Numbered from the stretch's first letter, positions 8,015 to 16,853 are shown. The stretch is DNA of 64,000 nt from Arthrobacter crusticola (GCF_004357995.1 NZ_SMTK01000001.1:682001-746000); one strand, 5' to 3'. A program made the numbers and translations. The notes: a model not told the origin generated them from the sequence alone.

Positions 8015-8410
8015 ATGGAACGAGTGAGTGGTATCGGTGGATTCTTTTTCGCTTCGTCCGATCCTTCGGGGTTGGGACAGTGGTACGAGGAGCACCTTGG
8101 GGTCACCCCGCCGCCGCAAAGCTACGACACACCGCCGTGGTGGCAGGAGCAGGGGCCGACCGTGTTTGCCGGCATGGCTCACAATTCTCCTCCACTGGCC
8201 CCAGGCCGGGTCTGGGCCGTGAACTTCCGGGTGCGGAACCTCGATGCCATGGTCGCCCAGCTCGAGGCGGCCGGCATCCACGTTGAGCGCGACCCCGAGG
8301 AATACCCCAATGGAACCTTCGCGGGTCTTCATGACCCCGAGGGGAACTCAATACAACTCTGGCAGCCAGCGGGAGCCGATCTTGGCCGCCCGGTGGCCGG
8401 CGAGGGGTAA
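8015..8410 (+). CDS. VOC (glyoxalase/bleomycin-resistance fold) family protein
   Basis: A 131-residue single-subunit VOC protein. The beta-alpha-beta-beta-beta units are recognisable from 'GIGGFFFASSDPSGLGQWYEEHLGV' at the start and 'GTFAGLHDPEGNSIQLWQP' at the end; the final Glu/Gln-rich strand is the usual metal-ligand region. The substrate cannot be inferred; family members include glyoxalases, dioxygenases and thiol transferases. No Shine-Dalgarno sequence precedes the ATG, consistent with a leaderless transcript from the promoter immediately upstream. Confidence 0.85.
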   Translation: MERVSGIGGFFFASSDPSGLGQWYEEHLGVTPPPQSYDTPPWWQEQGPTVFAGMAHNSPPLAPGRVWAVNFRVRNLDAMVAQLEAAGIHVERDPEEYPNGTFAGLHDPEGNSIQLWQPAGADLGRPVAGEG

Positions 8411-8485
8411 GCCGGCAGTCTGCTGGCCCGGCCGGCGCAGGGAGTCATCTCGAGTGCACGGACACGTCGACCCTCGGGGAAACAG

Positions 8486-8533
8486 ACCGACAAGAATTTT
8501 CTCCTTGACGATTTATTTTGTCGGTGGGAGACT
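8486..8533 (+). promoter_or_regulatory. Promoter and operator of the ArsR-type regulator
   Basis: -35 TTGACG (8505-8510) and a GAGACT -10 (8528-8533) are 17 bases apart. The promoter is embedded between inverted arms ACCGACAA (8486-8493) and TTGTCGGT (8518-8525). Arms overlapping the core promoter fit autorepression by the downstream regulator. Six bases separate the -10 from the start codon at 8540, so a leaderless mRNA is expected. Confidence 0.65.
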
Positions 8534-8539
8534 GGTCCC

Positions 8540-9166
8540 ATGATCTCGATCCAGGCCATCGACGACCGGAGCGCTGCCGTCGCCTCGCTCGACCCGATCA
8601 AGTCGCGGCTGCTTGAGGAACTTGCCGAACCCGGCTCGGCGTCCTCCCTGGCCGCGAAGGTGCGGCTTCCTCGACAGAAAATCAATTACCACCTGCGAGC
8701 GCTCGAAGCCGTCGGGCTCGTCTCCCTCGTCGAGGAGCGCCGGCGCGGCAACATGACCGAGCGCCTGGTACAGGCGACGGCCGCCTCCTACGTGATCTCC
8801 CCGTCGGTGCTCGACCCGGTGGCGCCGGACCCCGCCCGGTTCTCCGACCGGTTCTCGGCCTTCTGGCTCCTCGCCCTCGCCTCGCGCATGGTCGGTGAGC
8901 TGGGTCAGCTCATTGCCGGTGCCGCAAAGGCGGACCGACAGCTTCCCACGTTCGGCATCGACGGCGATCTTTCCTTTCGCTCCGCCGCCGACCGGACCGC
9001 CTTCGTCGAAGAACTCGGCACCGCTGTGGCCCGCCTCGTGGATACCTACAGCTCCCCCGCAGACACCCCCGGAGGGCGCCGCCACCGGCTGATCGTTGCC
9101 CTCCACCCCACCCCGAAAGAAAGCACATCCCACCCCACTTCAAAGGAGAAGCACAGTGAGCACTGA
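8540..9166 (+). CDS. ArsR-like winged-helix transcriptional regulator
   Basis: A 208-residue regulator. Residues about 12-75 form a winged helix with the recognition segment 'KVRLPRQKINYHLRALEAVGLV' and a basic wing 'ERRRGNMTERL'. The C-terminal ~120 residues are a helical domain typical of the ArsR proteins that pair with AHSA1 genes. Its last 11 bases overlap the start of the downstream SRPBCC gene, so the two are translationally coupled. The promoter carries an 8-bp inverted repeat that suggests autoregulation. Confidence 0.85.
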   Translation: MISIQAIDDRSAAVASLDPIKSRLLEELAEPGSASSLAAKVRLPRQKINYHLRALEAVGLVSLVEERRRGNMTERLVQATAASYVISPSVLDPVAPDPARFSDRFSAFWLLALASRMVGELGQLIAGAAKADRQLPTFGIDGDLSFRSAADRTAFVEELGTAVARLVDTYSSPADTPGGRRHRLIVALHPTPKESTSHPTSKEKHSEH

Positions 9167-9854
9167 CCGGTCCTTCGAGATCACTGTCGACACCACGCTG
9201 GGCGCCCCGCCGGAACGGGTCTGGAAGGCCGTGACGGAGGCCGAGTCGGCGTGGATGTTCCCCACTGACGACTGGGAGGCGGGGCGGATCATCAACGAGT
9301 TTCCGCGGCACCACATCAGCCGCATGGAGGGCCCGGACGGCTGGTTCAACCAGCTCGAACACGTCCTGACTCCCCTCGGCGAGGACGGCTGCCGGCTGCA
9401 TTACGTGCACAGCGGGATCTTCGTTGACAACTGGGATGAGCAGTACGACGGCGCCTCCGCCCACACCGCCTTCTACCTCCACACCCTCGACCAGTACCTG
9501 CGCTACTTCGACGGGCTCGAGGTCGCGTTCACTGACATCCAGGCACCCGCGGCGTCGCAGGCCCCGGAGGGCTTCACCCGGCTCCTCGACGCCCTCGGGC
9601 TCGACGGCACGGCCAAGGGCGACCGGCCCGTGGTGAACCTGCCCGGTGAGGGGCCGACGGAGGTCGAGGTCGACTACCGGAACGAACACTTCCTCGGGCT
9701 GCGCTCCACCGACACCCTGTACCGGTTCTTCGGCCGCAACGCGTGGGGGGCTACGGTCGGCCTGACGGTCCACCGCTTCACCACCGGCGGGGCCGCGCCG
9801 GCGGAAGTCCAGCCCCACGAGTGGGAGGCCTTCTTCGAGGAGGCCTACGCCTGA
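9156..9854 (+). CDS. SRPBCC/AHSA1-like domain protein
   Basis: A 232-residue START-fold protein. The N-terminal 'ITVDTTLGAPPERVWKAVTEAE' strand-helix is the AHSA1 signature; the middle holds 'HYVHSGIF' and the characteristic closing helix. The C-terminal extension of ~70 residues lacks a recognised domain. The GTG at 9156 is chosen because AAAGGAGAA (9143-9149) precedes it and because it overlaps the end of the ArsR gene, the usual arrangement for this regulator-target pair. Likely a small-molecule-binding stress or resistance function. Confidence 0.82.
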   Translation: MSTDRSFEITVDTTLGAPPERVWKAVTEAESAWMFPTDDWEAGRIINEFPRHHISRMEGPDGWFNQLEHVLTPLGEDGCRLHYVHSGIFVDNWDEQYDGASAHTAFYLHTLDQYLRYFDGLEVAFTDIQAPAASQAPEGFTRLLDALGLDGTAKGDRPVVNLPGEGPTEVEVDYRNEHFLGLRSTDTLYRFFGRNAWGATVGLTVHRFTTGGAAPAEVQPHEWEAFFEEAYA

Positions 9855-9872
9855 GCGTGCCGAACCGCCGAC

Positions 9873-9924
9873 GGGAAACCCTGCCACCTGCTTGTCCGGC
9901 GCCCGCCCCGGTGGCAGGGTTCCC
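9873..9924 (+). terminator. Strong hairpin between the AHSA1-like gene and the DUF1801 gene
   Basis: Arms GGGAAACCCTGCCACC (9873-9888) and GGTGGCAGGGTTCCC (9910-9924) pair with one bulged base around a 21-base loop. There is no T-run. The 3' arm ends two bases before the DUF1801 start codon, so besides terminating the upstream unit it could occlude that start when read through. Confidence 0.5.
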
Positions 9925-9926
9925 TC

Positions 9927-10322
9927 ATGGACTCCCCCGCCGATCCACGCGTCGACGCGTATATCGCCGCACTGCCGCAGTGGCAGCAGGACATCCTCAC
10001 AGAGGTCCGCGCGCTCATCCATGAGGCTGACCCGGAGGTCACCGAGACCATCAAGCGGCGGGTCCAGCCGTACTTCGTCCTGCAGGGCAATGTCTGCGCG
10101 TTCCTGGCGGCAAGGGACCACGTCAACGTCTTCCTCTACGACGGGGCGATCGTGCCCGACCCTGAGGGAATCATCACCGCCGGGCACGGCAATGCCACAG
10201 CCCGCACCGTGGCCTACCGCCAGGGTGAAACGGTCAACGCACCGGCCCTGACCGCCATGATCCGCCAAATCGTCGCCAATAACCGGGCCGGCGGCTGGCG
10301 CCGGATCAAGGACTCCCGGTAG
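9927..10322 (+). CDS. DUF1801 domain protein
   Basis: A 131-residue DUF1801 protein; 'VDAYIAALPQWQQDILTEVRALIHEADPEVTETIKRRV' spans the hallmark helices, followed by 'YFVLQGNVCAFLAARDHVNVFLYDGA'. Cytosolic, with no signal peptide. The family's role is not established. The ATG at 9927 has no Shine-Dalgarno sequence because a hairpin arm runs up to it. The 3' end overlaps the convergent methyltransferase gene by 17 bases. Confidence 0.8.
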   Translation: MDSPADPRVDAYIAALPQWQQDILTEVRALIHEADPEVTETIKRRVQPYFVLQGNVCAFLAARDHVNVFLYDGAIVPDPEGIITAGHGNATARTVAYRQGETVNAPALTAMIRQIVANNRAGGWRRIKDSR

Positions 10323-11112
10323 CCGCCGCTGCGGCGGGCGGTTTCACCGCCACGGCGAAGATCCGCCGGAAAGGGAACACTGTGCCGAAGGGCTCGGCCG
10401 GGTAGGCCTGCCGCAGCAGGCGGGCGTAGCCCTCTTCGAATTCGGCTGCCTCGGCCGCGGGCAGGGCCGCCAGGACCGGGCGCAGCCCCGTGCCGCGAAC
10501 CCACTCGAGCACTGGGTCTTCCCCTTGCAGCACCTGGTGGTACACCGTCTCCCAGGCATCGACCTGCAGCCCCTGGCCGGCAAGCAGGCGCAGGTACCCG
10601 CCGGGTTCGTCCACCGCGTCGGCGTGGCGAAGCACTCCGCGCAGCGCGGAGTCCCAGCGGGGCGAGGCGGCATGCCGGCGCATCAGCGCGTGCGAGGGCG
10701 CATCGAAGTTTCCCGGCACCTGGAAGGCCAGCCACGCGCCCCCGCCCATCGCGGCCGCCCACTCCCGCAGCAGCTCCCGGTGCCCGGGCACCCACTGCAG
10801 CAGCGCATTCGAGACGATGACGTCGTCCTCCGGCCCGGGCCGCCAGGTGCCCGCGTCGCCCGTGGCGAAGGTGAGGTTGACGGGCCGCTCGGCGCCGTCC
10901 CGCGCCCGGGCGATCATCTCCGGCGAGGAATCGATGCCGAGCACCTCGGCCCCCGGCCACCGGCGGGCAAGGGCCGCGGTGAGGTCCCCGGGCCCGCAGC
11001 CCAGGTCGACGACGCGCCGCGGGGCGGGGTGGCCGATGCGGGAGACCAGGTCGAAGAACGGCCGTCCGCGCTGGTCGGCGAACTCGGCGTACTTCCGGGG
11101 GTCCCATCGCAT
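10306..11112 (-). CDS. tam: Trans-aconitate 2-methyltransferase-like SAM-dependent methyltransferase
   Basis: A 268-residue class I methyltransferase matching the Tam family in length and order of motifs: 'WDPRKYAEFADQRGRPFFDLVSRI' at the start, SAM motif I 'VVDLGCGPGDLT', acidic motif II 'VLGIDSSPEMI', and 'VIVSNALLQWVPGH'. Tam methylates trans-aconitate, an inhibitory aconitase by-product. A TAGGGT hexamer (11118-11123, minus strand) lies five bases before the ATG, so the mRNA is probably leaderless. It is divergent from the DUF3516 helicase with a 39-base shared promoter region and overlaps the convergent DUF1801 gene. Confidence 0.85.
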   Translation of the reverse strand: MRWDPRKYAEFADQRGRPFFDLVSRIGHPAPRRVVDLGCGPGDLTAALARRWPGAEVLGIDSSPEMIARARDGAERPVNLTFATGDAGTWRPGPEDDVIVSNALLQWVPGHRELLREWAAAMGGGAWLAFQVPGNFDAPSHALMRRHAASPRWDSALRGVLRHADAVDEPGGYLRLLAGQGLQVDAWETVYHQVLQGEDPVLEWVRGTGLRPVLAALPAAEAAEFEEGYARLLRQAYPAEPFGTVFPFRRIFAVAVKPPAAAAATGSP

Positions 11113-11136
11113 AGCTCACCCTAACCACACCACGGG

Positions 11137-11142
11137 TAGGCT
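11137..11142 (+). promoter_or_regulatory. -10 element TAGGCT of the DUF3516 helicase gene
   Basis: TAGGCT ends nine bases before the ATG at 11152, predicting a 5' leader of only about 2 bases. The tam -10 element is on the other strand 14-19 bases away, so the two promoters must overlap back to back. Confidence 0.45.
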
Positions 11143-11151
11143 GAAAGCACC

Positions 11152-13686
11152 ATGAGGATCCAAGAGCATCTCCCCGCCCACCCGTCCGGCGTCCAGGCGG
11201 ACGCCGTGTACGAGGCCTTCACCGCCTGGGCTGGCTCCCGCGGGCTGTCGCTGTACCCCGCGCAGGACGAGGCGGTGCTCGAGCTCGCCTCGGGAAGCAA
11301 TGTCATCCTGGCCACCCCCACCGGCTCCGGGAAGTCCCTCGTGGCCATCGCCGCGCACCTGCTCTCCTTCTCCGAGGGCCGGACCAGCTACTACACCGCG
11401 CCGATCAAGGCACTCGTCTCGGAGAAGTTCTTCGCCCTCACCGAGATCTTCGGAGCCGAGAACGTCGGCATGGTCACCGGCGACTCAAGCGTCAACTCGG
11501 ACGCCCCGATCATCTGCTGCACCGCCGAAATCCTGGCGAACCTCGCGCTGCGGGAGGGCGCCGCCGCGGAACTGGGAACCGTCGTCATGGACGAGTTCCA
11601 CTTCTACTCCGACCCCCAGCGCGGCTGGGCCTGGCAGGTGCCGCTGCTCGAACTGCCGCAGGCCCAGTTCCTGCTCATGTCCGCCACCCTCGGCGATGTG
11701 AGCCTGTTCGAAAAGGAGCTCACCACCCGGACGGGACGGCCCACCGCCACCGTGACCTCGGTGGACCGGCCCATCCCGCTTCACTTCTACTACGTCGAAA
11801 CCCCGGTGCAGGAGTCGATCGAGGAACTGCTCTCGACCAACCAGGCCCCGGTCTACGTGGTGCATTTCAGCCAGGCCGAAGCCATCGAGCGGGCGCAGAG
11901 CCTGATGAGCGTGAACGTGTGCAGCCGGGAGGAAAAGGACCGCATCGCCGAACTTATCAGCACCTTCCGGTTCTCCTCGGGGTTCGGCAAGACCCTCAAC
12001 CGGTTCGTCCGCCACGGAATCGGCGTGCACCACGCGGGCATGCTCCCCAAGTACCGGCGGCTCGTGGAGCAGCTGGCCCAGGCCGGCCTGCTGAAGGTCA
12101 TCTGCGGCACCGACACCCTCGGCGTCGGCATCAACGTCCCCATCCGCACGGTGCTCCTCACGGCGCTCAGCAAGTACGACGGCGTCCGGACCCGCCTGCT
12201 CAACGCCCGGGAGTTCCACCAAATCGCCGGTCGGGCCGGCCGGGCCGGCTACGACACCGCGGGCACCGTCGTGGTCCAGGCCCCGGAACACGTGGTGGAG
12301 AACACCAAGGCGATGGCCAAGGCCGTCTCCAAGTTCGGCGACGACCAGAAGAAGCTGCGCCAGGTGGTGCGGAAGAAGCCGCCCCAGGGCTTCGTGTCCT
12401 GGGGCAAGCCGACCTATGAGCGGCTCGTCGACGGCGTACCGGAGCCGCTGACCTCCTCCTTCACGGTCAGCCATTCAATGCTGCTGAACCTGCTTGAGCG
12501 CCCGGGCAACCCCTTCAAGGCGGCCCAGCGGCTGCTCGGGGAGAACCACGAGTCCCGCTCCTCGCAGCTGCGGCTGATGCGCCGGGCCATCGGGATCTAC
12601 CGGGAACTGGTGGCCGCGGGCATCGTGGAGAAGCTGCCCGAGCCGGACGCCGACGGGCGCCAGGTCCGGCTGAAGGTGCACCTGCAGGCGAACTTCGCCC
12701 TGAACCAGCCGCTGTCCCCCTTCGCGCTCGCCAGCCTTGAACTGCTCGACCCCGAGGCGCCGGCCTACGCCCTCGACGTCGTCTCGGTCATCGAGGCGAC
12801 GCTGGAAAAGCCCCGGCAGGTGCTCTCCGCCCAGGAGAAGAAGGCCCGGGGCGAGGCGGTCGCCGCGATGAAGGCCGACGGCATCGACTACGACGCCCGG
12901 ATGGCGCGGCTTGAGGAGATCAGCTATCCGCAGCCCCTCGCCGAGCTGCTGCAGCAGGCCTTCGACGTCTACCGGGCCGCCGCCCCGTGGCTCGGGGACT
13001 TCGAGCTCGCCCCGAAGTCCGTGGTGCGGGACATGTACGAGCGGGCGATGAGTTTCGGGGAGTACGTGGCGTTCTACGCACTCACCCGCTCCGAGGGAAT
13101 CCTCCTGCGCTACCTCGCCGACTGCTACAAGGCGCTGCGCCAGACGGTGCCGACGGACGCGCTGCGCGAGGACCTCAGTGACATCATCGAATGGCTGGGC
13201 GAACTCGTCCGGCAGGTCGACTCGAGCCTGCTCGACGAATGGGCGCGGTTGAGCGCCGGCGAACCGACGGGAATCGACACCGGTCCCGAGGTCGACCTGC
13301 CCGAGGAGCCGCCGTCACTGACCTCGAACGAGCGCGCCTTCCGGGTGATGGTGCGCAACGAGATGTTCCAGCGCGTCCAGCTGTTCGCGGACGAGCGCGA
13401 CGAGGCGCTGGGGGCACTCGATGCCGACTCCGGCTGGACGGCGGACCGGTGGGCCGAGGCTCTGGACGGATACTTCGAGGAGTACGAGGACATCGACGAC
13501 GGGCCGGAGGCGCGCGGGCCGAACCTGCTCATCATCGAGAAGCTGCCGGGTGTATGGAAGGTCAGGCAGATCTTCAAGGATCCCGCCGGAAACAATGACT
13601 GGGGCATCAACGCCGTCATCGACCTCGCCGCTTCCGACGCCGCCGGCACCCCCGTGGTGGAGGTCACCGGGGTGGGCGCGCCGTAG
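11152..13686 (+). CDS. DEAD/DEAH-box helicase with C-terminal DUF3516 region
   Basis: An 844-residue superfamily 2 helicase of the Ski2-like type. Walker A is ATPTGSGK at 54-61, motif Ia 'TAPIKALVSEKF', motif II DEFH at 147-150, motif III 'MSATLGD', and motif VI 'QIAGRAGRAGY' near 358-368. The remaining ~400 residues match the long C-terminal region called DUF3516 in actinobacterial helicases. It is expected to unwind RNA or DNA; the exact substrate is not established. Transcription is likely leaderless. It is followed 44 bases later by a GNAT gene with its own -10 element. Confidence 0.88.
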   Translation: MRIQEHLPAHPSGVQADAVYEAFTAWAGSRGLSLYPAQDEAVLELASGSNVILATPTGSGKSLVAIAAHLLSFSEGRTSYYTAPIKALVSEKFFALTEIFGAENVGMVTGDSSVNSDAPIICCTAEILANLALREGAAAELGTVVMDEFHFYSDPQRGWAWQVPLLELPQAQFLLMSATLGDVSLFEKELTTRTGRPTATVTSVDRPIPLHFYYVETPVQESIEELLSTNQAPVYVVHFSQAEAIERAQSLMSVNVCSREEKDRIAELISTFRFSSGFGKTLNRFVRHGIGVHHAGMLPKYRRLVEQLAQAGLLKVICGTDTLGVGINVPIRTVLLTALSKYDGVRTRLLNAREFHQIAGRAGRAGYDTAGTVVVQAPEHVVENTKAMAKAVSKFGDDQKKLRQVVRKKPPQGFVSWGKPTYERLVDGVPEPLTSSFTVSHSMLLNLLERPGNPFKAAQRLLGENHESRSSQLRLMRRAIGIYRELVAAGIVEKLPEPDADGRQVRLKVHLQANFALNQPLSPFALASLELLDPEAPAYALDVVSVIEATLEKPRQVLSAQEKKARGEAVAAMKADGIDYDARMARLEEISYPQPLAELLQQAFDVYRAAAPWLGDFELAPKSVVRDMYERAMSFGEYVAFYALTRSEGILLRYLADCYKALRQTVPTDALREDLSDIIEWLGELVRQVDSSLLDEWARLSAGEPTGIDTGPEVDLPEEPPSLTSNERAFRVMVRNEMFQRVQLFADERDEALGALDADSGWTADRWAEALDGYFEEYEDIDDGPEARGPNLLIIEKLPGVWKVRQIFKDPAGNNDWGINAVIDLAASDAAGTPVVEVTGVGAP

Positions 13687-13718
13687 GGTACGGTCCCCGC
13701 GGCGGCACAGGCCCTCGA

Positions 13719-13724
13719 TAGGCT
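13719..13724 (+). promoter_or_regulatory. -10 element TAGGCT of the GNAT gene
   Basis: TAGGCT is followed by TGGAGG and then the ATG at 13731. GGAGG directly abuts the start codon, too close for a normal Shine-Dalgarno interaction, so a leaderless start fits better. No clear -35. Confidence 0.45.
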
Positions 13725-13730
13725 TGGAGG

Positions 13731-14216
13731 ATGAACACCGTCCGCGAAGCCCGTCCCGGCGACGTCCCCACCATCCTCCAGCTCATCCACGACCTGGCCA
13801 TCTACGAGAAGGAACCGGATGCCGTGAAGAACACGGTCCCCCGGCTCCAGGAGGCCCTCTTCGGCGCCAGCCCCTCCGTGTACGCCCACGTCGCGGAGGC
13901 GGACGGCGAGATCCAGGGCTTCGCTCTGTGGTTCCTCAACTACTCGACGTGGGAGGGCGTGAACGGCATCTACCTCGAGGACCTGTACGTACGCCCCGAT
14001 GCCCGCGGCGCCGGACACGGCAAGGCGCTGCTGCGCCGGCTCGCGCAGATCGCCACGGAACGCGGCTACGCCCGGGTGGAGTGGTCGGTGCTCGACTGGA
14101 ACGAGCCCTCGATCCGTTTCTACGAGAGCCTCGGTGCCCGCCCGCAGACCGGATGGTCGACCTTCCGGCTCACCGGTGCCGCCCTCAGCGGCTTTGCCGG
14201 AACGGCGGCACAGTGA
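13731..14216 (+). CDS. GNAT family N-acetyltransferase, diamine acetyltransferase-like
   Basis: A 161-residue GNAT enzyme closely resembling spermidine/spermine- or thialysine-type acetyltransferases. Supporting motifs are 'ARPGDVPTILQLIHDLAIYEKEP' at the start, the beta4 strand 'GIYLEDLYVRPDARGAGHGKALL' with the acetyl-CoA pyrophosphate loop, and 'VEWSVLDWNEPSIRFYESLGA'. Likely acetylates a polyamine or small amine in the cytosol. The stop codon overlaps the GTG start of the next gene (GTGA), so the two form a coupled unit. Confidence 0.85.
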   Translation: MNTVREARPGDVPTILQLIHDLAIYEKEPDAVKNTVPRLQEALFGASPSVYAHVAEADGEIQGFALWFLNYSTWEGVNGIYLEDLYVRPDARGAGHGKALLRRLAQIATERGYARVEWSVLDWNEPSIRFYESLGARPQTGWSTFRLTGAALSGFAGTAAQ

Positions 14217-15529
14217 GGGCCGCGGCCGGTGACGGCTTCTCGAGCGGGCCCACCTTCGTAATGCGGGGCCTGCGCGCCACCGGCCACACCTTCACCGTCC
14301 CCCTCGACCACAGCCGGCCCGGCGGCGAGTCCATCTCGGTCTTTGCCCGGGAATACACCTCCACCGATCACGACGACGCCGCCGTCGCGGCCCTGCCCTG
14401 GCTCTTGTTCCTCCAGGGCGGCCCGGGCGGGCGCGGAAACCGCGCGACACAGCTGGCGGGCTGGATGAAGGCGGCCGCCGAGCGCTTCCGCATCCTGATG
14501 CTCGACCAACGCGGCACCGGCTTGTCCACCCCCGCCGACGGGTTGACCCTGGCCGCCCGGGGCGGCCCGGCCGAGCAGGCCGAGTACCTGACCCACTTCA
14601 GGGCCGACTCGATCGTCGCGGATGCCGAACTCGTCCGCCGGCGCCTGGTGGGAGCCCCCTGGACCATCTTCGGGCAGAGCTACGGCGGGTTCTGTGCGCT
14701 GAGCTACCTCTCCTTCGCCTCGGAGGGGGTCGAGCGGGCGCTCATCACCGGCGGCCTGCCGCCCCTTTCGGGCTCACCCGACGAGGTGTACGCCGCGACG
14801 TACGCACGGGTGGAGGAACGCAACCGGGAGTACTTCGGCTGGTACCCCGGCGACCGCGGCCTGCTGACGCGGATCGCCCGGCACCTCGAGGGGGTCGAGG
14901 AGCACCTGCCGACCGGGGAGCGGCTGACCGTCCGCCGGCTCCAGATGATCGGATCCTTCCTCGGCGGCAATACACGCGTCGACGCCCTCCACTACCTGCT
15001 CGAGGACGCGTTCGTTTCGACCCCCGGCGGGCCGAGGCTCTCACGGGTCTTCCTCGATCAGGTGGGCGCCCTCGTCTCCCGCAGCTCCAATCCGCTCTAC
15101 GCCGTGATGCACGAGTCGATCTACTGCCAGGGCGGTGCCTCGGCGTGGTCGGCCGACCGGGTGCTCGGGCGGTATCCGCAGTTCCGTCCCGACGCCGCCG
15201 ACCCCCTGCTCACCGGAGAAATGATCTACCCCTGGTACTTCGAGGAGGATCCGTCCCTGGCTCCCCTGCGGGAGACCGCTGAGCTGCTCGCCCGGAAGGA
15301 GGACTGGGGGCCGCTCTATGATCCCGGGGCGCTGCGGCGCAACACGGTGCCCGCCGCAGCGGCCGTCTACCGCGACGACATCTACGTTGACCGCAGCCTC
15401 TCCCTCCGGACCGCCGCGGCGGTCAAGGGCCTGCGGGTCTGGGAGACCGCCGACTTCCACCACGACGGCATTTCCGATGACGGCGAGGCGATCTTCACCC
15501 GGCTGCTGGAGATGACCGGGGAACACTAG
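14213..15529 (+). CDS. Alpha/beta hydrolase, proline iminopeptidase (S33)-like
   Basis: A 438-residue hydrolase resembling the long actinobacterial prolyl aminopeptidases. 'VPLDHSRPGGESISVFAREY' opens the fold, 'LLFLQGGPGGRG' is the oxyanion-hole motif, GQSYGG puts the nucleophile at S156, and 'DFHHDGIS' near the C-terminus supplies the His. No signal peptide, so intracellular peptide turnover is the best guess. The GTG start overlaps the stop of the GNAT gene. The open frame extends far upstream inside the helicase gene but only as a shadow frame. Confidence 0.85.
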   Translation: MRAAAGDGFSSGPTFVMRGLRATGHTFTVPLDHSRPGGESISVFAREYTSTDHDDAAVAALPWLLFLQGGPGGRGNRATQLAGWMKAAAERFRILMLDQRGTGLSTPADGLTLAARGGPAEQAEYLTHFRADSIVADAELVRRRLVGAPWTIFGQSYGGFCALSYLSFASEGVERALITGGLPPLSGSPDEVYAATYARVEERNREYFGWYPGDRGLLTRIARHLEGVEEHLPTGERLTVRRLQMIGSFLGGNTRVDALHYLLEDAFVSTPGGPRLSRVFLDQVGALVSRSSNPLYAVMHESIYCQGGASAWSADRVLGRYPQFRPDAADPLLTGEMIYPWYFEEDPSLAPLRETAELLARKEDWGPLYDPGALRRNTVPAAAAVYRDDIYVDRSLSLRTAAAVKGLRVWETADFHHDGISDDGEAIFTRLLEMTGEH

Positions 15530-15609
15530 GAGCGGGTATCCGCCCCGCCCCGCTCCGTGTCCGGGCAGGCTGGCGGTCGGCAGTCCTTCCGGCGCCGGGC
15601 TGTCGCCCG

Positions 15610-16149
15610 TCAACCGGTGGTGCCGGACCGCTCCGGGGCTGCCGGTCCGCCGGGACGCCCGGGGGCGGTGACGAGGAAACTGCTTGTCGCAGCGGCGAGG
15701 GCGTCACCGGCACTGTTCGTGATCTCCCCCTGAGCGAAAATCACGCGCCGACCGGCCTTCATTACCCGGGCAGTCGCTGTGACAGGAGCATCCCCCGGTG
15801 CCATCGAACGGAAGTACTTTACGTCGATCTCGATCGAGGTGTACGAGGTGCCGGCCGGCAGCGTTGTATGGGCAGCACAGCCTAGGGCGGTGTCCAGCAG
15901 GGTGCAGGCCAGGCCGCCATGGATCACCCCCAGTGGATTCAGGTGGGCCTCCTGCGGGCGGTAGGTGAACACCGCAAGCCCCGGCTGTACCTCAAGGATC
16001 TCGAACCCAAGCACGGCCGCCATCGGTGGAGCCGGGAGGGAACCCTCCATCACCCGGGTCAGGTACTCAAGGCCGCCCAGCGCGGTGAGGCTGGGCAGGG
16101 CGGTGCGGGGATCGGTCCAGGAGGTGGAAACCGTGCGGATGTCGTCCAT
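15610..16149 (-). CDS. PaaI-family hotdog-fold thioesterase
   Basis: A 179-residue acyl-CoA thioesterase-like protein. The hotdog signature is clear: 'EAHLNPLGVIHGGLACTLLDTALGCAA' includes the HGG motif on the central helix, followed by 'SYTSIEIDVKYFRSM'. The ~20-residue Pro/Gly-rich C-terminal tail is extra. Substrate unknown; PaaI relatives hydrolyse aromatic or short-chain acyl-CoA. It is convergent with the aminopeptidase gene and divergent from the small gene at 16480. Confidence 0.85.
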   Translation of the reverse strand: MDDIRTVSTSWTDPRTALPSLTALGGLEYLTRVMEGSLPAPPMAAVLGFEILEVQPGLAVFTYRPQEAHLNPLGVIHGGLACTLLDTALGCAAHTTLPAGTSYTSIEIDVKYFRSMAPGDAPVTATARVMKAGRRVIFAQGEITNSAGDALAAATSSFLVTAPGRPGGPAAPERSGTTG

Positions 16150-16479
16150 GGTCGCCTTTCAGTGGAGTGAATAAAGCAAAGCGGAGGTGCAGCAGCCACG
16201 GCATCCCCCAGCCGGCGTCGGAGGGCCGCCCGGGCTGCTTCACTGTGAAAGTCACCGTAGGAAGGATACTTCGAACGGGCAAGGTCAGGGCCGACCTTCT
16301 GGCAGTGCCCGCATCGTTCGTCAAGGGTTTCATTGCTTTTCCCGCACGTTTACTTGGTACAGCCCCGAAGTTAGGTTGGTGCGATCGGCGGCGCCTCCGC
16401 CGAACGGACGCCGCAGCGGCCTCCGTCCCAGCCCGACACCGTGCCCGGGAAGCACCCGGGCCGCGAAGGAGCGACAGCG
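16150..16479. other. 330-base intergenic region between divergent genes
   Basis: No gene is visible. It contains a perfect 6-bp-arm inverted repeat AAGGTC-N6-GACCTT at 16281-16298, about 130 bases upstream of the thioesterase and 180 upstream of the 91-aa gene; this could be an operator. The AT content rises around 16320-16375, a likely promoter zone, but I could not assign hexamers with confidence. Confidence 0.4.
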
Positions 16480-16755
16480 ATGACTTCAAACGCAGAACAG
16501 CCGATGACGGACGACAGCATCCAGGTACGCCAGCTCAGCCACTACCAGTTCTCGTGGATCGCCGGGGAAGCAGGGCAGCCCGGCACCTACACCCTCCAAC
16601 TTGTCCTCGATCAGGGCGCCTGGGAGGAAGTCCTGACCCTCGACCCTGACGACGCAGACAACCTGCAGGACCTGCTGTCCACCGCCAAGACCGTCTACTA
16701 CGACGTGCGCCGCCGCACGCTCATGTTCGGCACCACCCGCACCGGCGAAAGCTAG
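16480..16755 (+). CDS. Small conserved hypothetical protein, 91 aa
   Basis: A cytosolic 91-residue protein with 'YQFSWIAGEAGQPGTYTLQLVLDQGAWEEVLTLDPDDADNL' type strand-helix content spread over its middle, suggesting a small alpha/beta fold. I do not recognise a named family. The ATG at 16480 is preferred over a GTG at 16441 because AAGGAG lies 10 bases upstream. The DUF2630-like gene follows after about 100 bases, possibly in the same transcript. Confidence 0.65.
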   Translation: MTSNAEQPMTDDSIQVRQLSHYQFSWIAGEAGQPGTYTLQLVLDQGAWEEVLTLDPDDADNLQDLLSTAKTVYYDVRRRTLMFGTTRTGES

Positions 16756-16853
16756 GAGCGCGGCCCGGCGGACGACGTCACGCAGCCGCAGGTCCCTGTT
16801 CAACCCGGCCAGGCCTCAGTACCCTGTGAACCAGGGCTATCGAGGAGGAAACC

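Noticed and set aside
13421-14212. Long plus-strand open frame continuous with the aminopeptidase gene
   Set aside because: The upstream part is an Arg/Pro/Ser-rich shadow frame inside the helicase and GNAT genes; the GTGA overlap at 14213 is the natural start.
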